Origin: Bacillota bacterium
GTDB taxonomy: Bacteria > Bacillota > Clostridia > Oscillospirales > Ruminococcaceae
Reading direction: 5' to 3'
Length of the DNA: 13,958 nucleotides
NCBI GenBank assembly: GCA_023394255.1
Contig: JAEXAZ010000295.1
Location: 1 to 13,958, forward strand
In this document: in pieces, positions 1 through 6,259 of the stretch
Layout of the letters: each line of letters starts with the position of its first letter
Numbering within the stretch: the stretch's first letter is position 1
Position numbers and translations under genes: made by a program
The notes under the pieces: model-generated
Database searches by the model: none
What the model saw: only the letters and a program-made list of their open reading frames with translations
Told to the model about the DNA's origin: nothing

Positions 1-564
1 TGGGTGCGCGACGAACTGCGGTTTATTACGGAAAGCCGCGACGCCGCGTATTATGCCCAAAAGGTGGAAGATACCGGCGGCGTTTACATCGTTCCCGCGT
101 TTACAGGGCTGGGGGCGCCTTATTGGGATATGTACGCGCGCGGCTGTATCATGGGGATTACGCGCGGAACCCGGAGGGAACACCTGATTCGGGCGGCGCA
201 GGAATCGATCGCCTATCAAAGCCTTGAACTGGTGGAGGCGATGGAAAAGGATACGGGAATCCAACTGCGGCAGCTGAGCGTGGACGGCGGCGCGAGCCGC
301 GATGAGTTCCTCATGCAGTTCCAGTCCGATATCCTCAGGAAACCGGTGCGCCGCCCCATGATCCGCGAAACGACCGCGCTGGGTGCGGCTTACCTTGCGG
401 GGCTTGCCGTGGGCATGTGGAAAGATACGGAGGAAATCAAACGGCTGTGGAGCTGCGACATCACATATCACCCCAATATGGAAGAGGAAAGACGCCAAAA
501 GCTGCTTCGCGGCTGGCGGAAAGCGGTCTCACGCAGCCTCGGCTGGGCGGAACGTGACGAATAG
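1..564 (+). CDS. glpK: Glycerol kinase, C-terminal part (5' end outside the window)
   Basis: ATP-dependent phosphorylation of glycerol to glycerol 3-phosphate in the cytoplasm, the entry step of glycerol use. The frame is open from base 1, so the start lies upstream; about 187 residues of the usual ~500 are present. What is visible is the second actin-like (FGGY C-terminal) domain: the VPAFTGLGAPYWD segment (near residue 31), GxTRGTRREHLIRAAQESIAYQ, the nucleotide-site stretch VDGGASRDEFLMQFQSD and the ALGAAYLAGLAVG helix. These are near-diagnostic for GlpK rather than xylulokinase or gluconokinase. The C-terminus ends in a charged Arg-rich tail. No clear intrinsic terminator follows, only a short hairpin (569-583) without a U-tract. 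Family assignment is confident; whether a glycerol facilitator or GlpD lies upstream cannot be seen. Confidence 0.95.
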   Translation, partial: WVRDELRFITESRDAAYYAQKVEDTGGVYIVPAFTGLGAPYWDMYARGCIMGITRGTRREHLIRAAQESIAYQSLELVEAMEKDTGIQLRQLSVDGGASRDEFLMQFQSDILRKPVRRPMIRETTALGAAYLAGLAVGMWKDTEEIKRLWSCDITYHPNMEEERRQKLLRGWRKAVSRSLGWAERDE

Positions 565-599
565 CGGGCTGCCGGCCCGGCAGGGATATTATGCATCCA

Positions 600-690
600 G
601 GCGGGAAACATAAGAACCTGCCAGAGAATTCCCACAGATTTTGGCAGAGAGCAGGGAGTTCGTGCTGGAAAAGGCAGTTTTGAAACTGCC
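600..690 (+). promoter_or_regulatory. Structured leader of three hairpins before the nitroreductase gene
   Basis: The 155-bp gap after glpK contains three consecutive inverted repeats: 600-605 with 617-622 (six pairs, one G-U), 626-633 with 654-661 (eight pairs, one G-U), and 673-680 with 683-690 (eight perfect pairs, GGCAGTTT/AAACTGCC around a TG centre). None is followed by a U-tract, so they are not obvious terminators. The last one ends about 30 nt before the nitroreductase start and is symmetric enough to be a protein operator. I recognise no known riboswitch core motif here. The function is inferred only from symmetry. Confidence 0.35.
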
Positions 691-719
691 CGCAATCAGA
701 ACGCAATGGAGGGTTTGCC

Positions 720-1448
720 ATGGCAGACTATCGGAAAGCAATCAATGAGCGTTGCTCACGGCGCGCTTTTGTGCCGGAACCGCTGGAAAACGCGGCTTCC
801 CTGCGGGAACGCATGGAGCTTTATAATCTTGAGAGCGGCCTTCATATCCGGCTGGTGGAAAATGACCGCGATGTCATGAAGGGAATTTCCGCAAGCTACG
901 GGATGTTTTCCGGCGTGCGGCATTTTTTCGCGCTTGCCGGAAAGCAGAGCGAGCCGCGCTTCAATGAAAAAGCCGGCTACTGGGGGGAGCGGCTTGTTTT
1001 GGACGCTGCGATATTTGGGCTGGGCACCTGCTGGGTAGGAGGCACCTATCATAAGGACCTTTGCGAGAAAAAGATCGGGCTCGCGCAGGACGAAAAACTG
1101 GCGGCGATTATACTGGTGGGGAAAGTGCCGCGCCAAAAGACGGTCAAGGAACACCTGATCCGTTCCGTAGCGCGGCACGGCACCAAGCCGCTCGACGAAC
1201 TGTATACGGCCGCCGAAACGCCGGAAAATTTTTTAAACGGCATGAGAGCCGTCCAGAAGGCCCCGTCCGCATTGAACAGGCAGCCGGTGCACTTCCAGTA
1301 TAAGAACCGCACGGTAACCGCGGAGGTACCCGACCGGAGCGGCCATCAGGGAATCGATCTGGGTATTGCCCTGCTGCATTTTGAAATCGGCTCCAGGACG
1401 GAAAACCGGTTCGGAGAAATTGACGGGCATTACATGCTCCAGCTTTGA
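720..1448 (+). CDS. Putative TM1586-type nitroreductase (FMN-dependent oxidoreductase family)
   Basis: 242 residues. The N-terminal part (MADYRKAINERCSRRAF) is the usual opening of the nitroreductase fold, with the Arg-Arg/Ser cluster that binds FMN phosphate. The middle segment around residues 80-115 (GYWGERLVLDAAIFGLGTCWVGGTY) matches the helix and 'GLGTCWVG' signature of flavin nitroreductases. Two half-repeats, with a second 'AVQKAPSALNRQPVHFQY' block near residue 178, fit the TM1586/PF14512 group, in which one chain carries two related halves. Likely cytoplasmic, using NAD(P)H; the physiological substrate is unknown. The start at 720 has GGAGGG at 708-713. It follows glpK by 155 bp and precedes an HD-domain gene by 70 bp, possibly co-transcribed with it. 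Confidence is high for the superfamily and moderate for the subgroup. Confidence 0.8.
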   Translation: MADYRKAINERCSRRAFVPEPLENAASLRERMELYNLESGLHIRLVENDRDVMKGISASYGMFSGVRHFFALAGKQSEPRFNEKAGYWGERLVLDAAIFGLGTCWVGGTYHKDLCEKKIGLAQDEKLAAIILVGKVPRQKTVKEHLIRSVARHGTKPLDELYTAAETPENFLNGMRAVQKAPSALNRQPVHFQYKNRTVTAEVPDRSGHQGIDLGIALLHFEIGSRTENRFGEIDGHYMLQL

Positions 1449-1518
1449 ATACAATAAAGAAAACATTGCCAGCATGTAAAAGCGGGACCCTGCCGGCCCT
1501 GCTTTGGAAGGACGGAGT

Positions 1519-2061
1519 ATGGGGAGAGACGATTTTATCACCACCGCATCCGGGGTACGGTTTACCCCATTTTCGCCGCGCGCGGAGCAGATCCGCATTG
1601 CGGACATCGCGCACGCGCTGTCCAATCTGTGCCGCGCCAACGGCCACTGCCGCCACTTTTATTCTGTTGCGCAGCATTCCGTGAACTGCGCGCGGGAAGC
1701 GGCGGCGCGCGGCTACAGCCGGCGGGTGCAGTTTGCCTGCCTGCTCCATGATGCCAGCGAGGCGTATCTGTCCGACATCACCCGGCCGGTCAAACGGAAT
1801 ATGCCCGCGTATCTGGATTTTGAAAAAGTGCTGCAGGACGCGATTTTTGCCGCTTTTGGGTTGGATTATCTGACGGATGGGGAACAGGCGCAGATCATCA
1901 GTGTGGATGACGCTCTTCTGTGGTATGAATTTCTGGCGCTGATGCCTGAACCGATCTCTCCGGAAGCGCCCGGGCTGGAAAGCCGCCCGGAATTCGGCAG
2001 GCTGGAATTCGAACTTGTGGAGCGGGACTTTCTGAACCTTTTTTCCGAGTTGAGCGAATGA
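1519..2061 (+). CDS. HD-domain phosphohydrolase (YfbR/5'-nucleotidase-like)
   Basis: 180 residues. Metal-dependent phosphohydrolase of the HD superfamily. The metal-ligand pattern is visible: H53 in 'FYSVAQHSVNCA', H77-D78 in 'ACLLHDASEAYLSD', and a later Asp pair at D130/D131 in 'ISVDDALLWYE'. The context 'VAQHS...LLHDASEAYLSDITRPVK' resembles the YfbR-type nucleotidases that dephosphorylate dNMPs, and related phage and bacterial proteins. ATG 1519 is preferred over an upstream in-frame TTG at 1504, because GGAAGGA at 1507-1513 sits five bases before the ATG. The enzyme is soluble with no signal peptide. The substrate is not shown by the sequence; dNMP hydrolysis is an inference. It converges on the minus-strand kinase gene, with hairpins at 2141-2211 between them. 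Confidence 0.8.
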   Translation: MGRDDFITTASGVRFTPFSPRAEQIRIADIAHALSNLCRANGHCRHFYSVAQHSVNCAREAAARGYSRRVQFACLLHDASEAYLSDITRPVKRNMPAYLDFEKVLQDAIFAAFGLDYLTDGEQAQIISVDDALLWYEFLALMPEPISPEAPGLESRPEFGRLEFELVERDFLNLFSELSE

Positions 2062-2140
2062 AACCAGATTCTTTGTATATGATCATAACTGCGGACGGAT
2101 ATCGATTTTTCAGGCTGGGAAGGCAGAACGCTTGCAGATG

Positions 2141-2161
2141 AAAAAACGGGTTCTCCCGTTT
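2141..2161 (-). terminator. Intrinsic terminator of the uridine-kinase-like gene
   Basis: Read on the minus strand, the arms AAACGGG and CCCGTTT (2161-2155 and 2150-2144) enclose an AGAA tetraloop, and the transcript continues into UUUUUU (2146-2141, the first three U being part of the stem). This is a standard short Rho-independent terminator about 70 nt after the kinase stop codon. On the plus strand the hairpin lacks a following U-run, so it serves mainly the minus-strand gene. Confidence 0.75.
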
Positions 2162-2165
2162 CGAC

Positions 2166-2211
2166 GCATAAAGCAGGGAGGCAGGCGACCGCCTGCCTCC
2201 CTGCTTTATGC
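2166..2211. repeat. 22-bp perfect inverted repeat, possible bidirectional terminator
   Basis: Bases 2166-2187 and 2190-2211 are exact reverse complements around a 2-base centre. The arm runs GCATAAAGCAGGGAGGCAGG then CG. In RNA it would fold into a very stable stem with a four-base loop on either strand. The U-runs at its ends are only three bases and lie inside the stem. It sits between the convergent HD and kinase genes, so a two-way terminator or transcript-stabilising hairpin is the simplest reading. A member of a dispersed palindromic repeat family cannot be excluded without the genome. Confidence 0.6.
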
Positions 2212-2227
2212 AAAGCTTCTGCAAAAT

Positions 2228-3151
2228 TCAATTGAATGTTCCGCCGCCGATGAATTCCCGCAGAAGGGAATTTTCGGGGACCAAATCGGCATCCACCGGT
2301 TTTACATATTCCAAAAAATCACGGATTTCCGCGAGATCGCCGGTTTCCCCGCCGATTGCCTCCAGCTCAGGAAGCAAAAAAGGCCGGTAGACGGACAACT
2401 CGCTGGGGGAAAAGGTGTCGATATCAAATTTGGCACGGTATTTATAAGGCATGATAAATAAATTTTCCCCGCGGGAAACGCTGCGGAAGCTGGCCTGCGT
2501 ATCGTCAAAATTCCGTCCGCGAAACAGCTTGTTCCGGATCAGCCTCCGGGCAAGCCGGATTTTAGACGGATGCAGCAACGCCCCGGAAGGATGCTCCACG
2601 CGTGTCCGGACACTGACATAAATGCAGGTGGCGGTTTCATCGGTCTGGCCTGTCACCGCCGGATTCAGCGCGTGAATCCCTTCCAGAATGATCAGTTCGT
2701 CTTTTTTCCGATGCAGCGGCACCGAGCCGGTACGCGTCTGGGTTGTAAAATCAAAAATCGGAATTTCAATCGGTTCATAATTGAAGAGCCGGGTCAAATG
2801 CCTGCTCAGGAGTTCGGCGTCCAGTCTTTTGGGAGATTCAAGGTCAACGTGGCCCTGCTCATCCAGCGGCATCGGGCCGGAATCATACGGCAGAAAATAG
2901 TTATCCATCGAAATTGTATGGGTTTCACAGCCCCAGCTGTCAAGAAGCTGCTCAATCCGCAGCGCGGTGGTGGTTTTTCCGGAGCCGGATGGGCCTGAAA
3001 TCAGGATAATCGGCTTTCGGGAACGATTTTCATTCAGCTGCCGCGCGACCGCAAGAATCTGCTGACTGTAAACATGCTCGGCCTGCGCGACAAACTGTGC
3101 CGCGTCGCGGCGGATGCTTTGATTCATACTGTTGATTTTATAGTACTTCAC
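2228..3151 (-). CDS. Uridine kinase-like nucleoside kinase (PRK/URK family)
   Basis: 307 residues. P-loop kinase of the phosphoribulokinase/uridine kinase group, predicted to phosphorylate a nucleoside or similar hydroxyl substrate with ATP in the cytoplasm. Walker A is GPSGSGKTT at residues 53-61. 'SMDNYFLPYDSG' is the substrate/lid region typical of uridine kinases (DDFY-like). 'LDAELLSRHLTRLFNYEPIEIPIFDFTTQTR' and 'ELIILEGIHALNP' (Walker B-like, hydrophobics then EGIHAL) follow in the expected order. An N-terminal extension of about 45 residues and a C-terminal ~100 residues make it longer than Udk (~210), as in the clostridial variants that sometimes carry a TGS-like N-terminus; here the extension is only partial. 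The start is GTG at 3151 with AGGGGG (3163-3158) six bases before it; an internal ATG at 3127 has no such site. True substrate is uncertain. Confidence 0.8.
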   Translation of the reverse strand: MKYYKINSMNQSIRRDAAQFVAQAEHVYSQQILAVARQLNENRSRKPIILISGPSGSGKTTTALRIEQLLDSWGCETHTISMDNYFLPYDSGPMPLDEQGHVDLESPKRLDAELLSRHLTRLFNYEPIEIPIFDFTTQTRTGSVPLHRKKDELIILEGIHALNPAVTGQTDETATCIYVSVRTRVEHPSGALLHPSKIRLARRLIRNKLFRGRNFDDTQASFRSVSRGENLFIMPYKYRAKFDIDTFSPSELSVYRPFLLPELEAIGGETGDLAEIRDFLEYVKPVDADLVPENSLLREFIGGGTFN

Positions 3152-3184
3152 AGAATTCCCCCTGCCTTTTGGAGCTATAGATTC

Positions 3185-3190
3185 ATTATA
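3185..3190 (-). promoter_or_regulatory. Extended -10 promoter of the kinase gene
   Basis: On the minus strand the sequence TGATATAAT gives a perfect TATAAT preceded by the TG dinucleotide of an extended -10, about 35 nt upstream of the GTG start. The -35 position (3213-3208, TGGTAA) is a poor match, as is common for extended -10 promoters. Confidence 0.6.
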
Positions 3191-3410
3191 TCACTTTTTT
3201 GGCTGTTTTACCACAGCTGACAAGGATGATCTCTTTGTTTTTGTATAAAAGCATTCAGAAGCGAGTCGAATTTGCGCGCTTTTTGCTATTTCACAGGCGT
3301 CAATTCAAAAAAAGAACCGGATAGCATTCGGCCGCCTGATAATTTCTGCATTTTTTGGAAAAAACAGGATAGAATAAATTAGTAGCATCCAATCGAAAAG
3401 GAGGAAAATC

Positions 3411-4247
3411 ATGAACTGGTTTTTCGTGCTGGAAGGGGAGGCGCCGCAGGAACTCTGGGTACCCGTTTTCAGCAGAATTCATGCCGCATGGCTGATTTTT
3501 TCCGCGGTATTCTGCGCGGCGGTGACTTTCTGGTTTCTCAGGCAGACTCCCGCCAGAAGAAAACAAGTGCTGAAAATCTGCGCGTGCACGGCTGCCGGCT
3601 CCGAACTGCTGCGGGACGTCTGGCTTTTATGCAGCGGGGAATTTGACCCTGTTTATATGCTGCCGCTGCATCTTTGCGGCGCCATGCTTTTTGTGGAGCT
3701 CGCCGCGGTTTATACCGAAAGGCCGTTTCTGAAGGAGCTTTGTTACTGCCTTGGCCTGCCCGGCGCGCTGAGCGCGCTGATCACCCCGGGGGTCACCGGC
3801 TTTCCGCTGTGGAACCTGATGTACCTGCAGTTTATTTTTGCGCATACCATGCTGCTGCTGATACCGGTTCTGCTGCTGGCCGACGGGTTCCGCCCCGACC
3901 GCAGGCAGCTGCCGAAATGCTTCTTATCCCTGCTGTTGCTGGCTGTTTTCGACAGCCTGACCAATTTTATCCTGAACAGCAACTATTTATTTTTGCGCAG
4001 CCCTTCGGCAGGCTCGGTGCTGGAATGGATCGGGAACGCGGCAGGTTCGCTTTACCTGCCCGCTGTCATGTGTTTCGTCTGGCTGGTGTGGGCCGTGCTC
4101 TATCTGCCGTGGGCGGTTCTGCAGAACTCGCTCCGCCTTCAAACGGCTCCGCAGACCGCTGCTGCCCAGTTCCCGAAACTAAGGGGTTCGGCGTTGGGCC
4201 TTCTTCAAAAAATTGCGCTCGCGGCGCATATCCGCCCGCGCGGCTGA
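3411..4247 (+). CDS. YwaF-like integral membrane protein (TIGR02206 family)
   Basis: 278 residues with about seven hydrophobic segments, so an inner-membrane protein. The family signs are the 'LPLHLCGAMLF' motif around residue 84, 'GLPGALSALITPG' near residue 114, a His-containing helix 'QFIFAHTMLLLIPVLLL', and 'LTNFILNSNYLFLRSP' near residue 184. These match the conserved blocks of the YwaF/TIGR02206 group, distantly related to TMEM164. The function of that family is not established. The C-terminal ~35 residues are hydrophilic, basic and Ala/Gln-rich and look poorly conserved. Start at 3411: AAGGAGG at 3398-3404, spacing six. Upstream, TAGAAT at 3370-3375 may be a -10 but has no good -35. 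A clear terminator follows at 4259, so it appears monocistronic. Confidence 0.75.
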   Translation: MNWFFVLEGEAPQELWVPVFSRIHAAWLIFSAVFCAAVTFWFLRQTPARRKQVLKICACTAAGSELLRDVWLLCSGEFDPVYMLPLHLCGAMLFVELAAVYTERPFLKELCYCLGLPGALSALITPGVTGFPLWNLMYLQFIFAHTMLLLIPVLLLADGFRPDRRQLPKCFLSLLLLAVFDSLTNFILNSNYLFLRSPSAGSVLEWIGNAAGSLYLPAVMCFVWLVWAVLYLPWAVLQNSLRLQTAPQTAAAQFPKLRGSALGLLQKIALAAHIRPRG

Positions 4248-4258
4248 ACACATGATGC

Positions 4259-4292
4259 AAAAAGGGCCGTCTATGGAAAGGCGGCCCTTTTT
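4259..4292 (+). terminator. Intrinsic terminator after the YwaF-like gene
   Basis: Arms 4259-4269 (AAAAAGGGCCG) and 4282-4292 (CGGCCCTTTTT) form an 11-bp perfect stem with a 12-base loop. The U-run is the end of the 3' arm, and the A-run at the 5' side would provide the same on the minus strand, so it may act both ways. It begins 12 nt after the stop codon at 4245-4247. Confidence 0.85.
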
Positions 4293-4305
4293 GTGTCGAA
4301 TTTGC

Positions 4306-4334
4306 TTGCAATCTGTTCGCGGAATGCGTAAAAT
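4306..4334 (+). promoter_or_regulatory. Sigma-A-type promoter for the Nudix/MBL pair
   Basis: TTGCAA (4306-4311), a 17-bp spacer and TAAAAT (4329-4334), placed right after the previous terminator and 36 bp before the Nudix start codon. Four of six -35 bases and five of six -10 bases fit consensus. Confidence 0.65.
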
Positions 4335-4370
4335 AGAGAAAAAACTTGCGGCGGCAGGACGGGGGAAACG

Positions 4371-4961
4371 ATGGAACAGTTAACCATCCTCGACGAGGAT
4401 TTGCGCGAGGCCGGCACGGCTCCGCGCGCGCAGGCGCACGAACAGGGGCTGCTGCATCAGGTGGTCCATTGCTGGGTGGTGTCCGAGCAGGAAGGCGGGA
4501 CATGGGTCTACTATCAGCAGCGGTCTTTTCAAAAACGTGATTTCCCGGGCCTTTACGATCTGGCGGTAGGCGGCCATATCGGGGCGGGCGAGGTCCCCGC
4601 GGACGCGGTGCTCCGCGAAATGCGCGAGGAGATCGGGATTGCGGCAAAGCCCGGGGAACTGGAATTTCTCGGCACGATCCGTGAGGATACCCATATCGGC
4701 GATTTTTTCGACAGGGAGCTCGGATACATTTATCTCTACCGCCATCCCGAACCGCAGTTCGCGGTGGGCGAAGAGGTGGAGCGCATGATTCGGGTGCCGC
4801 TTGCGGAACTCCGGCATAAAGAGCCGGGAGGCCCGGAACCGATTCAATGCTATACGCTTGAGGGCGAGCCGTTTCTGGCGGGGGCGGACTGCTGGTGCAG
4901 GCACCCCGGGGAATTTCAGACAAAGCTGCTTCCGGTATTGGGACAAAACGAGGAGGGTTAA
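4371..4961 (+). CDS. Nudix hydrolase (IPP-isomerase/YfcD-like subgroup)
   Basis: 196 residues. The complete Nudix box G-x5-E-x7-REUxEExGU runs from G68 to I90 (GHIGAGE at 68-74, REMREEIGI at 82-90), so the metal-binding Glu residues are intact and hydrolysis of a nucleoside-diphosphate-linked substrate is expected. The N-terminal start with 'HEQGLLHQVVHCWVV' and a bulky middle '(W)VYYQQRS...KRDFPGLYDLAVGGH' resembles the YfcD/isopentenyl-diphosphate-isomerase-like Nudix proteins, whose substrates are generally not known. Start: ATG 4371 with GGGGGA at 4361-4366. The stop at 4959-4961 is followed after two bases by the next gene's TTG start, and the ribosome binding site of the next gene lies inside this one, so the two genes are probably translationally coupled. 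Confidence 0.88.
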   Translation: MEQLTILDEDLREAGTAPRAQAHEQGLLHQVVHCWVVSEQEGGTWVYYQQRSFQKRDFPGLYDLAVGGHIGAGEVPADAVLREMREEIGIAAKPGELEFLGTIREDTHIGDFFDRELGYIYLYRHPEPQFAVGEEVERMIRVPLAELRHKEPGGPEPIQCYTLEGEPFLAGADCWCRHPGEFQTKLLPVLGQNEEG

Positions 4962-4963
4962 AT

Positions 4964-5668
4964 TTGGAAATTTATAATCTGTATCATGACGGGTTTCTGG
5001 TGAGAACCGGAACGCATACGCTGATTTTCGACTACTATCCGGGAAAACAGTCCGCGGACGGACCGCGGGACGGGATGATCGACCCGCGGGAGCTGCGCGA
5101 TGAAAATGTTGTGGTGTTTGCTTCGCACCGCCATCCCGATCATTTCAGCCGTGAAATACTTGACTGGCGCGAGAGCGTACCGCAGATTCGCTATGTGCTC
5201 TCCGACGATATCCGCGCCGATGAGGATGTCCATAAAATCGGGCCGGGCACTGTTCTGGATTTAGGGGATGTCTGGGTCCGGACACTGGAATCCACCGATG
5301 AAGGCGTGGCTTTCCTGGTCAAAACAGACGGCGTCTGTCTCTATCACGCGGGTGATTTAAACTGGTGGGATTGGGAAGGGGAGCCGCCCCGCGCGCGGGA
5401 ACTGATGGGCCAGCGCTATCGGGGACAGATTGACCTGCTTCGCGGAGAAAAAATCGACGTTGCTTTCCTTCCCGCCGACTCTCGGCTGGAAAAAAGTTAT
5501 TTGCTCGGCATGGACTATTTTATGCGGACCGTCGGCGCGGGTTTTGTGGTGCCGATGCATTTCTGGGACGACTATGACGTATGCGCCCGCCTGCAAAACG
5601 AGGAGCAGACGGCGGACTACCGGAACCGGATTGCATCCTACACCAAGCGGGGCCAAAGAATTCTGTAA
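4964..5668 (+). CDS. MBL-fold metallo-hydrolase
   Basis: 234 residues from a TTG start. The metallo-beta-lactamase-fold signature HxHxDH is H55-R-H57-P-D59-H60. Further ligand candidates are H128 and D131 in 'LYHAGDLNWW' and H199 in 'VPMHFWDD'. This set and the small size fit the UlaG/PF13483-like soluble hydrolases; the substrate is unknown. AGGAGGG at 4951-4957 gives a six-base spacing to TTG 4964. An in-frame upstream ATG at 4895 would begin deep inside the Nudix gene without a ribosome binding site and adds residues unlike the family, so TTG is preferred. Partner of the Nudix gene by tight spacing; a shared pathway is only an inference. Confidence 0.85.
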   Translation: MEIYNLYHDGFLVRTGTHTLIFDYYPGKQSADGPRDGMIDPRELRDENVVVFASHRHPDHFSREILDWRESVPQIRYVLSDDIRADEDVHKIGPGTVLDLGDVWVRTLESTDEGVAFLVKTDGVCLYHAGDLNWWDWEGEPPRARELMGQRYRGQIDLLRGEKIDVAFLPADSRLEKSYLLGMDYFMRTVGAGFVVPMHFWDDYDVCARLQNEEQTADYRNRIASYTKRGQRIL

Positions 5669-5679
5669 AGAAAAAGGAC

Positions 5680-5708
5680 TTGACCGGACGCCTCCAGTCG
5701 GATAAAAT
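5680..5708 (+). promoter_or_regulatory. Strong sigma-A promoter for the small acidic protein
   Basis: TTGACC (5680-5685), 17-bp spacer and TAAAAT (5703-5708), each one mismatch from consensus, starting 12 bp after the MBL gene stop. Transcription would begin near 5715, giving an approximately 40-nt leader that opens with an alternating CG-rich stretch (5716-5731). Confidence 0.75.
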
Positions 5709-5755
5709 AAGCCTGTACGCGCGCGGGCGCGATTATAATGGAGGAACGTGAAACT

Positions 5756-5980
5756 ATGAAAGCGAGAGTACCGAAACATCGTGAGTTTATGATTGATCTG
5801 AAGGAAGAGGAAGAGCCGAAGCACGAAGAATGCTGGGCAAAGCTGACCGAGATTTTGGACGATTATAAAAAGCAGGGGAAATCCGTTTACACCGAAACCT
5901 TTATCGAGGACAATGAAGACAAGGTGAAAGCGCTTCAGCAGGAGTACAAATTCACCTATACGGTGGAATGGCAGAAATAA
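5756..5980 (+). CDS. Small acidic protein of unknown function
   Basis: 74 residues, strongly charged, with an acidic run at 16-20 (KEEEE) and two short Lys/Glu-rich stretches likely to be helical. No signal peptide, membrane segment or metal-binding motif; a single Cys at 26. I do not recognise the family. Start: ATG 5756 is favoured because GGAGGA at 5740-5745 lies 10 bases upstream; the in-frame ATG at 5738 has no ribosome binding site and overlaps the Shine-Dalgarno itself. It has its own promoter and is followed by a hairpin, so it is probably a monocistronic transcript. Coding potential is supported by the promoter, ribosome binding site, hairpin and intact frame rather than by homology. 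Confidence 0.75.
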   Translation: MKARVPKHREFMIDLKEEEEPKHEECWAKLTEILDDYKKQGKSVYTETFIEDNEDKVKALQQEYKFTYTVEWQK

Positions 5981-6003
5981 ACGGTCTTTCCGGTCATCAA
6001 ATG

Positions 6004-6037
6004 AGAACAGGTATCCCGCACGCGGGATACCTGTTCT
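6004..6037. terminator. 15-bp perfect hairpin between convergent small ORFs
   Basis: Arms 6004-6018 and 6023-6037 (AGAACAGGTATCCCG and its complement) with a CACG loop. It lies 24 bp after the stop of the acidic-protein gene and overlaps the stop codon of the minus-strand remnant at 6036-6038. On the plus strand the following bases are U-rich (ATTCT) but without a proper U-run. The likely role is termination of the plus-strand transcript, perhaps of both. Confidence 0.6.
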
Positions 6038-6116
6038 ATTCTGCGCCAGCTTTTTCCGCCATGGCGAGCGGGACTACTTTTGCCACACCCAACGGTTCCA
6101 AGATTGCCAGTTTCAT
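6036..6116 (-). pseudogene. 26-codon ORF resembling the N-terminus of a D-2-hydroxyacid dehydrogenase
   Basis: Minus-strand ORF of 26 residues beginning MKLAILEPLGVAK. This opening beta strand and loop is what I associate with NAD-dependent D-isomer-specific 2-hydroxyacid dehydrogenases (usual length over 300). A GGGAGG ribosome binding site (6128-6123) stands six bases before the ATG, better than chance for a random ORF. A weak promoter (TTTCAC, 17 bp, TAAAAG at 6169-6141) may precede it. The frame stops at 6038-6036 inside the arm of the 6004-6037 hairpin. Most likely a gene whose body has been deleted, leaving the 5' end and terminator; a genuine small peptide is the alternative. The homology is from memory over a short stretch, hence low confidence. 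Confidence 0.4.
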
Positions 6117-6212
6117 AAGAAGCCTCCCGCTTTCGTTTTTCTTTTATCCAGCGTGACTGATCGGTGAAATCTATCCCGGTTTGCAGAACCCATGTAATTT
6201 TGAGGGAATTTA

Positions 6213-6221
6213 TGGTATGAT
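6213..6221 (+). promoter_or_regulatory. Extended -10 promoter for the SDR operon
   Basis: TG-G-TATGAT at 6213-6221 gives an extended -10 with five of six consensus bases, about 40 bp before the SDR start. The -35 position (6193-6198, TGTAAT) is poor. Confidence 0.5.
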
Positions 6222-6259
6222 AACAAAAGAATAAATCAAAAGAGGAAGGCGGCGGTTTC

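Noticed and set aside
1479..1505. Hairpin AAAGCGGG/CCCTGCTTT with a bulge after the nitroreductase gene
   Set aside because: Bulged stem with no U-run, overlapping the ribosome binding region of the HD gene; too weak to call a terminator.
2132..2461. Plus-strand frame crossing the hairpins into the kinase gene
   Set aside because: Antisense to a well-supported kinase and spanning a terminator and palindrome; no translation signal.
4066..4923. Long minus-strand open frame of 285 codons opposite the Nudix and YwaF-like genes
   Set aside because: Pro/Arg/Ala-rich composition, no motif or ribosome binding site, and it covers an intrinsic terminator, a promoter and two genes with clear family motifs on the other strand.
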